Assembly (NCBI GenBank): GCA_037176705.1 | Contig: CM073886.1 | Location: 17,196,501 to 17,260,500, forward strand | DNA length: 64,000 nucleotides | Direction: 5' to 3' | Origin: Molossus alvarezi | Taxonomy: Eukaryota; Chordata; Mammalia; Chiroptera; Molossidae | Part shown: piece after piece, positions 44,616-56,401 of the stretch | How positions within the stretch are numbered: the stretch's first letter is position 1 | How the letters are laid out: each line of letters starts with the position of its first letter | The notes under the pieces: generated by a model | What the model was told of the DNA's origin: nothing | The model's input: only the letters and a program-made list of their open reading frames with translations | Databases searched by the model: none | Program-made: the position numbers and the translations under genes

Positions 44616-45216
44616 CAAAAGCACATAGAGATTCTAAGGTTCTTCCAAACTAAAGGTGGAATTGACCTTTAAATGCAGAGAATATTGAATGTTCTAACAT
44701 CTGAAACTGTCCCGATTTCACAAGGTTATCCTTGTGCATAACCAGCAAGAGTTGGGGGCCCACAGGCGGCACTGCTGTCTCTCTCTCTGTCACCTTACAA
44801 GCACTACCTCCCACCACAGCCATTTTCATAGCCCTTTTATAACTGTTTTCTCAGCCCTGCTGCCCAACAGGCTGAAGCCCTGATCCATGGCACTACTGTT
44901 CCCTCCCCAACCTGTTTCCAGGATTCTGCTGATCAGTCTCAGACCCCTTCTGCCCTGCCTGCCCCATGGGAAGAGCAGAAAAACCCCATGCCGCAGAGTC
45001 CTGGCATTTGGGTGCATGTTCCAGTGTTCAGCTGGGGTCACTGCCGACGGCTGTCCGCTGAGGGTGGGCAAGGGTCTCTTCCCATCCAGCCCTGCACTGG
45101 GTAAGTCAGGCCCTGGAAGCTGGCCTAGATGGTAAAAACCGTCCTTAAACCAAGCGGCTCCATTCTCCAGAGGATACATACACAGGACAGAGCACATGGT
45201 AAGAGGACTGACATCT

Positions 45217-45222
45217 TTTATT
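45217..45222 (-). terminator. ZNF500: ZNF500 poly(A) signal
   Basis: AATAAA on the minus strand (tttatt on plus), the first good signal after the ZNF500 stop, 1.15 kb downstream. Puts the transcript end near 45200. Confidence 0.65.
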
Positions 45223-45884
45223 GAGAGAAGAGCAGGTCACATGCCCTGGAACCTGGGTTGTATAGAAAGGTGAAAATATATACAGTGATTGAGTGACAAA
45301 ATAGTGGGGAGCATCAAGAACTGGCATGAGGACCAAAGCCACCCAGGAGTGAGGAACAGCCACACTTCTGGATGGAATGTTCCAGAACCCAGTGGTTTCA
45401 ACAGCTGCCCCATGACTCCAGAGATAACTAAACTGAACAAGGACTCTCTACTTTTCCCCCCAGCCACTCAGGAGACTGTGGATATGAACAAATCAGAGAG
45501 GCACGTCTGCCTCAGAAAGACAAAGTGGGGTGACCAAGGCCAGCCTGTGTCCTGGAACATGGCCACTTGGGGCTGGAACAGAGGCAGCCCCAGACCCTTA
45601 CCCTGGGAGGATGGCGAGGCCAGTGAGATCCCCAGGCTTCCTCATGGGTGGGAGAGGTCAGGAGATGGAAGTATTCCCACACTAGGCATCCATCCTACGA
45701 AACAACTGGATCCTCAAAGCTAACTCCCAACTCACCCCATTTCCTTGCTGACACCACTGGAACGCAGGAAAAGCCCCCATCACCTACATTTTGAAAGTGT
45801 GGCAAGGTTGGAGGGGAAGGCTGGGGTACATAATGCCACAAGCAACTGCAGCCATTACGGCTTCCCCCGCAGTGGTTAAAGAGT

Positions 45885-46275
45885 ATCCCCCAAATTCTAG
45901 TCCAATCAGAATCTCAGAATGTGCCCTTATTTGGGAATAGGATCATTGCAGAAATAGTTAAGATTGGGGGGGCTTAAATACAACATATTTAATACAATGT
46001 ATCCTTAGAAGAGGAGAGGACACAGACACAGGGAGAAGGCCGTAGCGACAGAGGCAGTGACAGGAGTGATGCTCTGAGCCCACAGACAGAGGACTGTGGG
46101 TAACATCAGCAGCTGGAAGAGGCACAGGATTTTTCTATCAGAGCCTCCAGAAAGAACCAGTGCTAAAGACACCTTGATTTTGGACTTGTGGCCACCTGAA
46201 CTGACAGAATTAATTCCTGTTGTAAGCCGGGCAGTTTGTGGTCATTTATACAGCAACCCTATGTCTCTAATACAT
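45885..46275 (+). mobile_element. MLT1-type LTR (endogenous retrovirus-like, solo)
   Basis: LTR phrases in order: ctcagaatgtgcccttattt, gtatccttagaagaggagag, gagtgatgctctgagc, gacaccttgattttggactt, gggcagtttgtggtc. No retroviral genes. It lies inside the inferred ZNF500 3' UTR in antisense. Confidence 0.88.
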
Positions 46276-46371
46276 CTGCTCTGTGCCCAACACTCCACCC
46301 AAAATGTCCCACTGCTGTGTCCTCATGCCGGGCCCAGGGAAGCACACAGTTGGTATGAAGATACCTCAACG

Positions 46372-47135
46372 TCAGCGTTTCTGGTTCCGGGTAACAGCTC
46401 GGGCAGCTTCATGTACTGTGACTGACTTACATGCCTGGTGGTCAGGCTTTGGCCCCTGGGAACTCCTGGAGCTGCAAGGGTCTGGGTGGCAGCTGCACTC
46501 CCTCGGTGTAGCTGTGGGGTGCTTCTCCTCACCATGAGTCTGCTGGTGTTTGTGAAGGTCCGTGCCCCGGCGGAAGCCCTGGCCACAGGCCGGGCATGTG
46601 TAGGGCCTCTCACCTGTGTGCGTCCTGCGGTGGGCGCTGAAGTGTGAGCTATTGCTGAAGCGCTTCCCACACTCAGTGCACACGTAGGGCCGCTCCCCGG
46701 TGTGTGTCCGGCGGTGGATCACCAGGCTGGAGCTCTGGCTGAAGCGCTTTCCACACTCAGCACACCGGTAGGGCTTCTCGCCCGTGTGGACCCGCTGGTG
46801 GGTGCTGAAGTTGGAGCGGTCACTGAAGCCCTTCCCGCACATGGGACACTGGTACGGCCGCTCCCCGGTGTGCGTGCGCTGGTGCTTGGTCAAGTGAGAT
46901 GTTTTGCTAAAGCCTTTGCCGCATTCAGGGCACATGTAAGGCTTTGCCACCCTGTGGGGCCCCCCTCTTTCCAGAGGCTGCTCAGATTTGGTCAGACCCC
47001 TGACAGGGGTCAGCTCGTGACCTGGGAATGGGGGGCTGAGCCCCTTGCACCGAGCCGACAGCACTCGGTCCCACTCCATCCTCTTTGATGTGTCCTCCCT
47101 GGTGTCCTCTCCATCCTTAAACTTCATTCCAAAGC
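46372..47135 (-). CDS. ZNF500: ZNF500 last exon (five C2H2 fingers)
   Basis: Acceptor tctcag at 47136-47137. Encodes [20 protein letters not shown], then five fingers whose first reads [20 protein letters not shown] and whose last has [18 protein letters not shown]. Stop at 46372-46374. The tail has several Cys but no sixth finger. Confidence 0.96.
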
Positions 47136-50100
47136 CTGAGACAGAGAAAGCAGAGTCTCTGAGGAGGAGGGGAGCTCCTAATAAGAAAGACAAAGGCTGT
47201 CTGGCTGGTGTGGCCCAGTGGTTGAGCGTCGACCCATGCACTAAGAGCTCGCAGGTTCAGTTCCTGGTCAGGGCACATGCCCAGGTTGTGCGCCCGATCC
47301 CCAGTCGGGGGTATGCAGGAGGCAGCCAATCGATGTTCTCTCTCATCAATGTTTCTCTCTCTCTCTCTCCCCCTCCCCCTCCCTCTCTCGCTAAAAAAAA
47401 ATCAATAAAGAAAAAAAAATTTTTTTTAAAGAAAGACAAAGGCTGGGTGGGCATCCCATCTGAGGAAAATGATGGAGAGAGATGCTCTTCAAATCCCCCC
47501 TCAAAACATGGAACAAGAAAAAGAAAAAACATGGAGCAGGGAGTGTCAGCCAGACCCTGATGTGAGGTGCTAACACCATGGCCAGAGGCTGTCATAAATG
47601 CACAGCAACTTGTTTAATCCTCGTAATGCCCGTGAGGTGGGTGCTGTTATGGTCCCATTTTATGGAGAAGGAAACTGAGGCAAAAGGAGGTTTAGAGAAC
47701 TTACCCAGAGTCACTTAGCTGGTAAGTTAAGAACACCAGTAGTCTGGCTCTGGAGTCTGGGCACGTAACCTCCAGGCCAGGGGTCCTAACCCAGAGGCAG
47801 TGGTGCACCTTAGCCAACACTTGACAATGAATGTCTGGAGACATTTTTGGTTGTCATGCCTGAGGTGGGAGTGTTGTTGCAACTGGCGTCTTAGTGGGTG
47901 GAGGCCAGGAATGCTGCTATATATTCTCTGGTACACAGATGGCCCCACAAGAGAAAACCACCCGACCCTGGTGGCAACAGTGCCCAGGGAAAGAGATCCT
48001 GCTCTAGGTTGTTTGGGTTGGAGCAGGACCAGAAGACCTGGGGTCCTAGATCCTCAGCCTCCCGCTCATGTACTTGGGGGCAGCCCCCAAGGCCCCTTTG
48101 CAGATCCAAGTATACGAGTGACCACCGAGCACAGAATGAGAGGACCCTGAACAGACTTGGCTCGATCCCTCCAGGTTGTATAACTTTAGGCAAATGCTTG
48201 ACTCTGCTTCCTCGTCTGAGGCATAAGGCAAACCCCATCTGGGGACCTTGGGGCATGAGGCATGCCGAGGAACTGAGGACTGGGGAGCAGATGTCTTCTC
48301 GCAGAGCCACCTGAAAAGCTCACAGTGGGCAGACACTGACCCAACATCTGCCACCCTGAAATATGTCCACACTAAGACCCTGTCTACCACCAGGCCCCCC
48401 AAGCAGGCCTCTCTTGCTCTCTCCTGTCTCCACGCGCTCTTCCAGAAAGCCAAACACGGGCTTCGGCTCACATTTACTGAGCCTCAATTCTCACATGTAT
48501 ACAACTAAAGATGGAACCACCTCAATGGCCTGTTGTGAGAATTTTTTTTAATGGTTTTTTTTTTTTAATTGATATTTTAGAGAGAAAGGAAGTGAGAGAG
48601 AGAGAAACATCGATGTGAGAGAGAGACATCAATCGGCTGCCTCCTGCACGCCCCCTACTGGGAATTGAGCCTGCAACCCGGGCATGTGCACTGACTAGGA
48701 ATTGAACCAGGACCGCTCAGTCCATGGGACGACACTCCATCCATTGAGCCACACTGGCCGGGCTGTTGTGAGAATTTTTAAAAAGGAACTGAGTCTGGTG
48801 GTTCCTCAAAAGGTTACACATAGTCATCACATGACCCAGCAATTTCACCCCCCAGTTAAGGCCCAAGAGAGTAGTACATGCTGACTGGGTGACCCTCAGG
48901 GGCTCTCTGATCCACCTCATGCTCAGCCTAGGCTCCTCGTCCTCATTTCTTCCTTGGGAACTAGAGTCACGTCTGCTCCCACGGGCAGTACGTGATCCCA
49001 GACTGCTCTGGTATGACTCTCCTCCACTGAGGGGTTTCTGCTGGAGCCCAAACCTTTCTCAAGGTCACTATCTCCCTTTGTTTTTCCCTTGGGCAGCACA
49101 CTTAGGCCCATAGGCAGTGCCTACCTCTGTAAATAAAGTTTTATGTTGTTTCATGGCTGCTTTCAGACCAAAACAGCACAGACTACATGGCCCACAAACC
49201 AGAATGATTTACTCTCTGGCTCTTTACAGAAAAAGTCTGCTGCCTCCTCCTCTAAGCCCCTAAGCATGAAGTACACAAACACAATCACCATGGTCTAAAC
49301 CCCAGGAGAGGACAGAATCTAAACTGTGACTTCCGTTTCCTTCTTGCTGACCCCCTTACCCGAGCCGGCACCACCAGAGACATCCCTCTGTCGAAAGGCA
49401 GCATGAGCTGGGTCCCGCAGGCCTTCCCCTTGCCCCCACTGGGCAATCAGACGGGGCCCTGGGGTGGGGAGTCCTGCTTACAAGGAAAGAGAAGAGAGGA
49501 TGTGAGTGTGGGCTGGATCAGAACCATGGGACTGCAAATCTTCTCCTCGTGAGGGCAAAGGGCATCAGAAGAATCTCTGGGAAAGTGCAATACTCTGAAA
49601 GACAGGGATGAAGGTGCAGACTGTGCAGACTGTGTTTTCTTTGAGGGAGAGGAAGTGAGGAAACAGGGCCCAAGGCTTTCACAGAGACTAAGTGGCCAAG
49701 AGTTACAATCATAGTGGGAGATAGACACGGAACAATGGTTCAGCAATAGAGTGCACAGCACATTAAGTGTTCTCATATGAGGCAATGGAAAGGTTCATTT
49801 TAATTCATTCCACAGGTACTTAGTTTGGAAAAAATGAGAATGTAAAGGTAAGTATGTGATGATTAATTTTCTGTGCCAACTTGGCCAAGTTATGTTACTG
49901 CTGTTTGGTCAGACGCCAATCTAGATGCTGCAGTGGAGTTATTACATAGATGTGATTAACGTTTACAATCAACTGACTAAGTAAAGCAGATCACCCTCCA
50001 CCCTGGAGATGGGCCTCATCTAATCAGCTGAAGGGTTAAGAGCAAAACCTGAGGTTTTCCAGAGAAGGAATTCTGCCTCAAGATTGCAACATAGCCCTGG

Positions 50101-53100
50101 CTGGTTTGGCTCAGCGGTTAGAGAGTTGGTCTGCGGTCTGGAGAGACCCGGGTTCGGTTCCCGCTAAGGGCATGTACCTCAGTTGCAGTTTGTCCCCGGT
50201 CCTGGTTGCATTGTGTGGGTGGCAGCCACTCGATGTGTCCCTTTCACGTTTCTCTCTCTCTCTCCTCCTCCCACTCTATCTGAACAAAATATCAAAAAAA
50301 AAAAAAAAAAAAAAGATTGCAACATAGAAATCTTGCCTGAATTTCCAGTCTGCTAGCCTGCCATACAGATTTTGGACTTATCAGACTCAAATCATGTGAG
50401 CCAATTCCTTAAATTGATTTATACACACACACACACACATTCTATTAATTCTGTTTCTCTAGAAAACCCCAACTAATACAAAGCAGCATCTCGACTCCTT
50501 TAAAAACATTTCAGGGAATAAGGGGGTGACAGGAGTGGCAAGACGAGCCGAATGGAGAGTCGGGTGGGAAGCCGAGGCATTGGTAAAGAGAGATCATGAA
50601 TGGCCAAGGCCTTTCCAGAAGCAGCTCTGCCCATGGGGGCTGAGGGCAGCACAGAGATTGAAGGGACACTGGATCAACCATATGGGTGAAGCAGTGGAAA
50701 AAAAAGGAATTCGGGATAGCTCTGGGCATCTGCCTGGGATGTGGGTGAGCAGCCATGTTGCCCCCACTGCAGCTGGGCCACTGACAACCATCAAACCTGG
50801 CTTTGCAGGTTGTCTGCAGCTGGATACCAAGTGAAATTGCCAGGGAGCACACCTGGTCTACTGAGTCCACCACTAGGCATGGGGCCAGGGAGTTCCTATT
50901 TCTAACATACTTCCCATGATTCCTCAGGCCACCACAATTTGAGAACTGCTAGACTAGCTCTTATAGGCAGTGGGGAACCAGAGAAGGTGTGAGCGAGGTG
51001 GTGGTCTGGGTCTTGGGTCCTGGAGGCATCACACACCTCTGGGGAAATGCCAAGCCAGCTACATCCAACAGGAGGCCAGGAGTCACCTCCCCCCTGCCAC
51101 TAGCCTACACCAGACATCACGGTTTCTTTTTTTTATTTAAGTGTTTTAACTGATTTTTATAGAGAAGAAGGGACAGGGAGAGAGAGAATGAAAGAGAAAC
51201 ATCGATATGAGAGCATAACATCAATTGACTGCCTCCTGCACGCCCCTTACCAGGGATCGAGCCCAGAACCTAGGAATGTGTCCTGACTGGGAAATGAACT
51301 GGCAACCCTTTGGTGCATGGGATGATGACACGGATGATGACACCCAAACAACTGAGCCACACTGGCCAGGGCCAGACATCACGGTTTCTGATGGGCAGAA
51401 GTCAGGGTCTCCCCACACATACCTTCACTCTCTGGTAGCATGTCCCAACTGTGGTCCTGCTGAGCAGGATCCAGGCACCCCAACTCCTCCTGGGAAAGGT
51501 ACACGGCCATGTCCTCCAAGGTCACCGGCACCTGCAAGGCCACAGCCCATTCAGTCCCATGCCAGTGCTCCTTCAGGCTGGGCCAGCCTGGTAGGCTGAT
51601 CTATTCCTTCCAATCACGTCACAATGGTGGGTCCTGCTCACCTCCCACCACTTCTTTTCTTCCCATACTTTCCCTCTCCACATGCTGTCATACACCTCTT
51701 CTCCTCCCACGCTCAGCCCACAGACATGACAGGATCCTGCTCTTTGGGAGGACACTATCGCCACCATGCTCTGTCCTGTTGCTGTAGGGCCATAGGTGGT
51801 ATGGACAGATTCACTGGGCGGAGCAGCTGGATCCACTGCTTGCTGAGCCACGGGGCCCATGCCCCTTGGGGACACGGGTCAGCAAGCCCTACCTGAGCTC
51901 AAGCCAGCCCTGGGACCCAAATGGGGTAACCTGAGGACTTCAGGATGTCTCGAAGCCAGTAGTTCCCACATCTAGCACCAGACTAACCTGGGAGCATGAT
52001 TAAAATGAAAACCCAAGCAAACGTAAATAAATAACTTAAAAAATAAATCAAATAGTCCAGCCGATGTGGCTCAGTGGTCGAGCGTCGACCCATGTACCAG
52101 GAGGTCGCCGGTTCGATTCCCGGTCGGGGCACATGCCCAGGTTGTGGGTCTGATCCCCAGTGGGGGGCATGCAGGAGGCGGCCGCTCAATGTTCCCTCTC
52201 ATCGATGTTTCAAGCTCTCTCTTCCTCTCACTTCCTCTCTAAGATCAATAAAGGAAAAAAAAAAATCTAAAATAATTAAATTAATTGAATAAAACCCACA
52301 CTTACAATGTCCAGAAGAGACAAATTCAGAGACAGAAAGAGGATGGGTGGTTGCTGGAGGATGGGAGAGGGGAAACGGGGAGCAACTGCTAATGAGTGTG
52401 GCATATTTTGGGGAGATAATAAAAATGTTCTAAAATTGATTGTAATGATCACACAACTCTGCAAGTATACTAAACACTGCACACTTTAAATGAGTGAATT
52501 GTAGCCTGGCTGGTGTGGCTCAGTGGATTGAGTATCATCCCATGGACAGAGAGGTCCCAGTTTGATTCTTGGTCAGGGCACATGCCCAGGTTTCAGGCTC
52601 AATCCCCAGTAGGGGGGCGTGCAGGAGGCATCTGATCAATGTTTTCCTCTCACAGTGATGCTTTTCTCTCCCTCTCCCATCCTCTCTCTCTCTGAAAAAT
52701 CAATAAAAACATTTAAAAATAAATAAGTAAAATAAAAAATAAGTGGGAGAATTGTAGCCCTAGCCAGATAAGTCAGCTGGTTGGAGCATCATCTCAATAA
52801 GCCAAAGTTGTGGGTTTCATCCCTGGTCAAGACACATTCAAGAATCAACCAATGGTTACCTCAAAAAATTAAAAATTGAACTTCCATTTGACCCAGTGAT
52901 CCCACTGCTAGGAATATACCCTAAGAAGCCTGAAACACCAATCAGGAAGAATATATGTACCCCCATGTTCATAGCAGCACTATTTACAATAGCTAAGATC
53001 TGGAAACAGCCCAAGTGTCCATCAGTAGACGAATGGATAAAAAAGCTGTGGTACATATACACAATGGAGTACAATGCAGCTGTAAGAAAGAAAGATCTCT

Positions 53101-56100
53101 TATCCTTTGAGACGACATGGAGGGACCTGAAAAGTATTATCCTAAGTGAAAGAAGCCAAGCAGAAAAAGACAAATACCACATGATCTCACTTATATACGG
53201 AATATAATGAACATAACAGTCTGAGGAATACAGTAGACCCAGAGACATGGAAGTAGGGTACAGACTGACATCCCTCAGAAGAGGGGGTGGGGGTGGGAAG
53301 AGATAAACCACAGAACTTATATGCATGTATGCATGACCAATGGACATGGACAACTAAGCTGGGGACGGGGCGGAGGTGGGGTGGGGGGTGCCAATGGGGT
53401 AAAAAAGGTAAAATATCTGTAACAAAAAAATAAATAAAAAATAAATTTAAAAAAAAAGAATCAACCAATGAATGCATAAATAAGTGGAACAACATATCAA
53501 TGTTTCTCTCTCTCTCCCCCCTTCCTCTCTCTAAAATTCAATAAATAAAGTTAAAAAAAATTTAAATGGGTGAATTGTATGTATATGATTTATATTTCAA
53601 TAAAGCTGTTATTTAAACAAACAAGCAAAAAAGACTATTCAAGGCCAAGGATGGGGGAGGAACCTGTATTTTTACCTAGAATCCCAAGAGATTCTAACAC
53701 CCAGTTGGGTTTGAGCAATTGGCAGAGCTTACCTTTGGGCCCCAGACTCCTCCAGGACAGGCCTAATATTTAGATGGCAGCTGAGAAAGGACAAAACCTC
53801 CCAGGAGGCAAAGGTCACTCCAGGGGGGAGTGTCTCTGAAACCTACAGACCTGGCCATGGGATAGAAGTGTTTCCACGGGGATGCTGCAGACCAGAAATG
53901 CCTGCTCACCTGGGACCAGGCTGAAAGGAAGGACGTGGATATCTCCTGGTGCTGGGAGGTGAATGGGCCTGCGGAAAGAGCAGAGTCACCAGTGAAGCCT
54001 GCACAGCCCACCTGTGAGCAGATAGCAGTGAAGGCCAGGACAGGTCCATCAGCCATGCTCAACTCCCCACCGGGAGCCTGTCCACGACACATGCACATAG
54101 GCCTCAACCTCCTGCAACACTCCTTTCCCTTTGCCTCCCTCTCCAGCAGGGCTGTTCTCCTTGAGGGGTGGCTACTCACCCCTCTTTGGCCAGAGCTCGG
54201 GGCTTCTCTTCGATCTGTGCTTCAGCTGGGCTGGGGACTGCTGGCTGGAGTAATGAGCCCCCTCCTCCAGGGACAATTCCTTTGGTTGGGCCTCTGCCTG
54301 GCATTTCATAGATTGTTCCCCCATGTGGTGGGGCACTGCATTGTCAGAGAGTAGCTCCCGGCCCTGCACAGACAGAGAGCTGCTAACCACCTCCCAAGCC
54401 AGGGGGAGACCCACAGGGTCCCCAACCCCTTGTCGGGCATCCCTGGCCATCCGTACCACCAAGGTGGCCTTGTCACCGCGCCCTTGGCTCTTCACATGCC
54501 ACACACAGCCGTACCTCCAGCAAAACCCAGAGAGAAGGAAAGTGAGCTGGGAAGAGGTCAGGCTCCCAGCCTGGACATATGGAGGCCTGGTCTGCTCCTG
54601 AGTGAGACTCCACAGTCTCTCGTTGTCACACTGCATTAGTGTCACTGTCACACTCTTACCCTTATTCCTTGGAGCTCCCAACAAACCCTGGACCAGAAGG
54701 GCCCTGAATCCAATCTCATTTTGGAAGTTGGCATTACTGCATTTGCCACATTTATTGAAATCATCTACAGGTGCTCTGGGATTATTAACTTCTAATTCCA
54801 GAGAAGGTAAATTGGACGAACTTGAGTCACAGTTTACTGAGCTCTACAACAGTACTTGGGACAAGAGATATTCCCTAGGGAATGGGTAAAACAGCTGGGG
54901 AACCCGTCTCAGGCTCCCTTTTGCCCAACGTTCCACATCTCTGACAAAAGTCAGTCCCAGAGGTTCCAGGGCACACAGTGATAGAGGGAAGCCATGCAGG
55001 AATCTTCAAAACCAAGTTGGAGGGGCTGGGAGGGCATCCTGAGTTCTTATTAGTCACCATGGCAGTAGGATTTGCTTAGTGCACTCAACTCACACTGTGG
55101 TCAAGTTTTTTGGGGATGTATCTGTCCTGCTGGACACAAGGGAACAGCAATGTGTAGGCAATGGCACTGCCACAGGAAGAAAGTGACCTGTCAGCATTTG
55201 CCAAATACCTAATCTGGGCATGGCACTGAAAAAAAAATTAAAACAAGTGAAATTACTTTTTTCTTTTTTTTTTTTTAATCTTGAGGAGTTTAGTGACTAA
55301 AAGCAGGAGAAATTTGTAAGAGACTTCCCATTCCCCAAATCTGGTTAGGAGGTGGAGTGTGCTCTAGAGCAACACTGTCTACAGAACTTTCCACGATGAT
55401 GGAAGCGTCCTATAAGCCACACTGTCTAGTATAATAGCCACATGTGACAACTGGGCTCTTGAAATATGGCTGGTGTGACTTAACAACTGCATTTTTAATT
55501 TTATTTAATCTAAATAAAATTAAGATTATTAATTTTATTAATAGTGGCTGTTAGCCACTGTGTTGGACAACACAGCTCTAGAGAGATTGGGGAACATCTA
55601 AGGGTGTTAATCAGGGCACCCACCAGCCCCTGGTCTTTCTTTCCAGTGTTCCTCCCTCTGTTGGGATCTCTTCAACTCCCAAGGCCACGCCTTGAAAGGT
55701 CTCCAACCTTCCTCCCATCAAAACGTGTATCTGGTCTATGCTGTGAGGGTATTAACAAACCAATCACTACTAGCTTAGAAAGGGCCAGTGGAGCTACATG
55801 TGGTTAATCAACAGGTGGATGGATACCCATTGGCCAAGGTTGAGAAACTTTACAGTTGCCTTCTTCCATTCAGAACATTTGGTTCTCCCAATGACAACAG
55901 CTGGCCACTTGCTCCAGAACCCAAGGAATCTACAGACTCAGCAGCAGGGCCCTGAGGGCACAGAGCCGTTTCCTCACCTCAAGGCTTGAATGCCCCCCAC
56001 CTCACCCTCTGTTTCCTGGGCTCCCGCTGGAGCCCTTCCACGAGGACCACGGCCTCCTCACCACTCTCCGGCTGCCGCTCCCGCACCCAGGCCTGGATCT

Positions 56101-56401
56101 CCCCCGGCAGCACCATCAGGAACTGCTCCAGCACCAGCAGCTCCAGGATCTGCTCCTTGGTGCGCAGCTCTGGCCGCAGCCAGCGGCAGCAGAGCTCCCA
56201 GAGACGGCTCAAGGCCTCCCGGGGGCCGGCCACCTCCTGGTAGCAGAAGAGCCGGAAGAGCTGGCGGAAGGTCTCAGGGCTGGGGTCTTCCATCTTCAAA
56301 GAGGGATCCTCTTCCCAGTGGAAGTCCTCCTCCACCTTCACAATCAGGATCTCATCCTGCCCCAGGGGTGGTGGGGGCTGGAGGCCCTGGGCAGTTGCCA
56401 T
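46372..56401 (-). CDS. ZNF500: ZNF500, SCAN and C2H2 zinc-finger protein
   Basis: Five coding exons give about 503 residues (about 480 in human, from memory). Order: acidic N-terminus with [15 protein letters not shown] domain (about 41-125), a linker, a short degenerate KRAB A-like box (about 215-247), a spacer with [12 protein letters not shown], then five C2H2 fingers (about 316-456) with TGE(R/K)PY linkers, and a 47-residue tail longer than in human. SCAN domains dimerise with other SCAN proteins; tandem C2H2 fingers bind DNA; nuclear role as a transcription regulator. All finger Cys and His are present. It converges on DNAAF8 and starts in its own CpG island. Confidence 0.96.
47200..47430 (+). 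mobile_element. VES SINE form B
   Basis: Flanked by aagaaagacaaaggctg(t/g) at about 47182 and 47429. Lies 65 bases upstream of the zinc-finger exon. Confidence 0.94.
47600..47775 (+). repeat. MIR fragment
   Basis: Near full-length MIR core: tggtcccattttatggagaag, aaactgaggc, cagagtcacttagctgg. Confidence 0.85.
47776..48006 (+). mobile_element. MER20, nearly full length
   Basis: Begins caggccaggggtcctaaccc; contains atgtctggagacatttttgg and gtgggtggaggccagg; ends agagatcctgctctagg. Confidence 0.85.
48007..48544. other. ZNF500 intron; MIR-like patches
   Basis: 48170-48240 and 48455-48520 look like eroded MIR. The long frames on both strands here have no match that I know. Confidence 0.45.
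48545..48763 (-). mobile_element. VES SINE form B
   Basis: Target duplication tgttgtgagaattttt at 48530 and 48764. Confidence 0.94.
48780..49854. other. ZNF500 intron, no feature seen
   Basis: About 1 kb without a repeat that I can name. A cryptic exon-like patch near 49345-49395 was rejected. Confidence 0.4.
49855..50480 (+). mobile_element. MLT2-type ERVL LTR (solo), split by a SINE
   Basis: LTR phrases: gattaattttctgtgccaac, tggtcagacgccaatctag, gagtaaagcagatcaccctcc-like, tcctgcctgaatttccagtc-like, gtgagccaattccttaa and the end tctctagaaaaccccaac. No viral genes present. Confidence 0.9.
50095..50313 (+). mobile_element. VES SINE form A in the MLT2 LTR
   Basis: Perfect target duplication AGATTGCAACATAG (50081-50094 and 50314-50327). 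Confidence 0.96.
51126..51373 (-). mobile_element. VES SINE form B
   Basis: Target duplication ccagacatcacggtttct (about 51111 and 51373). Ends 50 bases before the KRAB-like exon. A 12-base unit (ggatgatgacac) is doubled near the head. Confidence 0.94.
51423..51531 (-). CDS. ZNF500: ZNF500 KRAB-like exon
   Basis: Acceptor cttgcag, donor gtatgt. Encodes [20 protein letters not shown], then [16 protein letters not shown]. The KRAB A box normally has EEW; here it is EEL, so KAP1 binding is doubtful. 109 nt, phase 1. Confidence 0.93.
51940..52020 (+). repeat. MER5A-like fragment
   Basis: Has ccagtagttcccacatctag and taacctgggagcatgatt. A partner piece is at about 53640-53740, so later insertions split it. 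Confidence 0.6.
52055..52263 (+). mobile_element. VES SINE form B
   Basis: Well preserved; B box ggttcgattccc intact. Confidence 0.95.
52280..52503 (+). mobile_element. Old L1 3' end
   Basis: Contains ggtggttgctggaggatgg and aatgagtgtggcatattttg; resumes at 53565 (gggtgaattgtatgtatatg). Confidence 0.75.
52504..52718 (+). mobile_element. VES SINE form B
   Basis: Flanked by gtgaattgta and gagaattgta. Confidence 0.92.
52755..53560 (+). mobile_element. VES SINE form B split by an L1
   Basis: SINE head at 52755-52854, rest at 53456-53560 (tcaatgtttctctctctc, tctctaaaattcaataaa). The gap is the L1 at 52855-53455. Confidence 0.92.
52855..53455 (+). mobile_element. Young 5'-truncated L1
   Basis: About 600 bases of L1 3' end, with the last part of ORF2 still open (52896-53207, [20 protein letters not shown] onward) and an A-rich tail. 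Flanked by a perfect 15-base duplication, AAGAATCAACCAATG, at 52840-52854 and 53456-53470. Confidence 0.95.
53910..53968 (-). CDS. ZNF500: ZNF500 small linker exon
   Basis: 59 nt between acceptor tccgcag and donor gtgagc. Encodes [20 protein letters not shown], matching the human HQEMASASPFLSAWSQ part. Confidence 0.92.
54180..54363 (-). CDS. ZNF500: ZNF500 linker exon
   Basis: Acceptor ctgtgcag, donor gtgagt; 184 nt, phase 1. Encodes [20 protein letters not shown] through LWPKRG. Confidence 0.93.
54364..55361. other. ZNF500 intron, no feature seen
   Basis: No repeat that I can name; several long frames without known match. Confidence 0.4.
55370..55575. mobile_element. hAT-type MITE with 8-base target duplication
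   Basis: 206 bases between two copies of CTCTAGAG (55362-55369 and 55576-55583). Inner ends read caacactgtctaca and, in complement, ctgtgttgtccaaca, fitting an eroded hAT terminal repeat. AT-rich middle, no coding. Confidence 0.82.

Noticed and set aside
46702..47088. Plus-strand frame of 128 codons opposite the zinc-finger exon
   Set aside because: Antisense shadow of the ZNF500 finger array.
49345..49395. Exon-like segment on the minus strand (ctttcgacag ... ggctcgg before gtaagg) in the ZNF500 intron
   Set aside because: 28 nt would break the frame between the KRAB-like and finger exons; no match to known ZNF500.
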